Shown here: positions 12,718-13,670 of the stretch, piece after piece
How positions within the stretch are numbered: position 1 is the first letter of the stretch
Layout of the letters: the number at the start of each line of letters is the position of its first letter
From: Acidimicrobiia bacterium
GTDB taxonomy: Bacteria > Actinomycetota > Acidimicrobiia > IMCC26256
Reading direction: 5' to 3'
DNA length: 13,670 nt
Assembly: GCA_023262065.1 (NCBI GenBank)
Contig: JALRDW010000081.1
Span: 1 to 13,670, forward strand
Notes under the pieces: generated by a model
Told to the model about the DNA's origin: nothing
Databases searched by the model: none
Seen by the model: the letters and a program-made list of their open reading frames with translations, nothing else
Translations under genes and position numbers: made by a program

Positions 12718-13670
12718 CAGAGGTAGTCCTTGTACTCGTCGTAGGCGGCGTCCGGCTCGCCGGTCGGCTCCCACCACTCGATGCTGCGGTGGTCGGCGGC
12801 CAGATCGTCCCGCCACTTCGCCTTCACCCGCATGCCCATGCGGACCTCATCCACCTCGCAGCCCCGGATGAGACCGAAGAAGGTGTTGTTCGCACCGTCG
12901 AGGAGGACCTGGGCCGAGGCGTACGGGATCTCCGGCGCGAGGTCGGAGAGTCCGGGGATGTTCACGATGCAGAACGTCGTGACGATCCCGGAGTCGCGGA
13001 CCTCGACCTCGACGCTCGTGGGCTCGCCCGTCGTGGGATCGGTACCGCGGGACGCCGCGTAGACGTCCTCGCTGCCGGGTGCGCGTCCGCCGATGATCTT
13101 GCCCTCGGCGAGGCCGAGCAGGAACCGCGAGGTCGCCGCACCCGCCGAGATCTCGAAGTCGAGACGCCCGGCGGACACGATCCCGGCGACGTCGTCGTGT
13201 TCCATCGCGTCGAAGCCCGGGATCTCGGGCGCTGCGGGGATCGGGTCGCCATCGACGTGGGGCACCCAGGCCTCGATGTCGGCGACGCCGCCGACGCGCT
13301 CGGCACGCCAGCGCGGGGCGACCCGCATCCCCGTGCTCATCGCATCGGCGGAGGCCACGTCGACCATGTGGAGCATGGCGGTGTCGGCGCCGTCGGGCCG
13401 GATGAGCGCGAACGCGAACGGGCGGTCGAGACGGTGCTTCTCGGGGCGGGGCGAGTCGACCCAGGACCAGGACACGACGGTGCCCGCCGGTCCGACCTCG
13501 ACGAAGTCCTCGACGGAGGTGGCGGCCGCGGTCACCGGGTCGTACTCCGTCGGCGGGACCAGCACCCGACCGTCGGCGAGGCGCACACCCTCGATGCGCC
13601 CGGCGCGCAGACCGGTCAGGAATCGACCCACGATCGGGCCGACCGATCGGGTGTAACCGCCCGGGTACTC
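12717..13670 (-). CDS. Tandem DUF35 OB-fold protein, Rv3521-like (5' end off window)
   Basis: A protein made of two DUF35 (ChsH2-type OB-fold) modules; the frame stays open to the window edge, leaving 317 residues visible. A GTG at 13631 could open the frame, but upstream codons (EYPGGYTRSVGP) look like conserved family sequence, so the true start lies outside. Counting from 13631, repeat 1 (about 3-110) and repeat 2 (about 168-285) align: RFLTGLRAGRIEGVR with RFLLGLAEGKIIGGR, YDPVTAAATS with TDPTTGEPTS, and TGMRVAPRWR with MGMRVKAKWR. The Cys pairs of the usual N-terminal zinc ribbon are absent in both. Related DUF35 domains dock on SCP-x-like thiolases (ChsH2 with Ltp2 in the cholesterol pathway), and this one is translationally coupled to two such proteins. 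A role as their binding partner is likely but inferred. Confidence 0.85.
   Translation of the reverse strand, partial: EYPGGYTRSVGPIVGRFLTGLRAGRIEGVRLADGRVLVPPTEYDPVTAAATSVEDFVEVGPAGTVVSWSWVDSPRPEKHRLDRPFAFALIRPDGADTAMLHMVDVASADAMSTGMRVAPRWRAERVGGVADIEAWVPHVDGDPIPAAPEIPGFDAMEHDDVAGIVSAGRLDFEISAGAATSRFLLGLAEGKIIGGRAPGSEDVYAASRGTDPTTGEPTSVEVEVRDSGIVTTFCIVNIPGLSDLAPEIPYASAQVLLDGANNTFFGLIRGCEVDEVRMGMRVKAKWRDDLAADHRSIEWWEPTGEPDAAYDEYKDYL

Noticed and set aside
12718..12816. N-terminal extension of the Ltp4-like protein
   Set aside because: It would overlap the DUF35 gene by about 100 nt and its residues are Arg-rich shadow sequence. The ATG at 12717 forms a TGATG junction and matches the family start.

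Overview
This window reads as chromosome of a very high-GC actinobacterium. The evidence is heavy G/C third-position use, GTG and TTG starts, short intergenic gaps with GC-rich hairpins lacking U-tracts, and TANNNT-type promoters placed so that transcripts would be leaderless. A steroid-catabolism module resembling one I remember from Mycobacterium and Rhodococcus supports Actinomycetota. A lineage such as Acidimicrobiia is only a guess. No rRNA, tRNA, CRISPR, insertion sequence or phage gene was recognised. The window is almost fully coding: the largest gene-free stretch is about 170 bases (9357-9527), so no gap exceeds 300 bases.

Layout, left to right. (1) 47-1540, plus strand: glycerol kinase, probably leaderless. 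It converges on (2) 1567-2307, minus: a PlsC-type acyltransferase. (3) 2420-2599, minus: a 59-residue protein of unknown function with a strong ribosome binding site. (4) 2741-3919, minus: an AlaC-like aminotransferase with its own apparent promoter. (5) 3970-9356, minus: a branched-chain-amino-acid-type (HAAT) ABC transporter operon. Its transcription order is lipoprotein binding protein, LivH-LivM fusion permease, LivG ATPase, LivF ATPase, and a small two-helix membrane protein translationally coupled to LivF. (6) 9528 to the window end, minus: a tightly coupled operon of a double DUF35 protein (5' end off the window), two thiolase-like proteins resembling Ltp4 and Ltp3, and a KshA/DAF-36-like Rieske oxygenase.

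How the parts may work together. Glycerol kinase and the acyltransferase both belong to glycerolipid metabolism but are convergent, so they share a theme and not a transcript. Block 6 matches, in order and approximate sizes, the part of the M. tuberculosis cholesterol regulon I recall as Rv3521, ltp4, ltp3 and kshA. It probably acts on a steroid nucleus and side chain. The two thiolase-like proteins lack the usual catalytic cysteines, which fits C-C lyase (retro-aldolase) or scaffold roles better than classical thiolysis. The ABC transporter follows directly, separated by a perfect 14-bp hairpin and then its own apparent promoter. The most interesting hypothesis is that this HAAT transporter handles a steroid-related or side-chain-derived acid and not an amino acid. 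That rests on proximity only.
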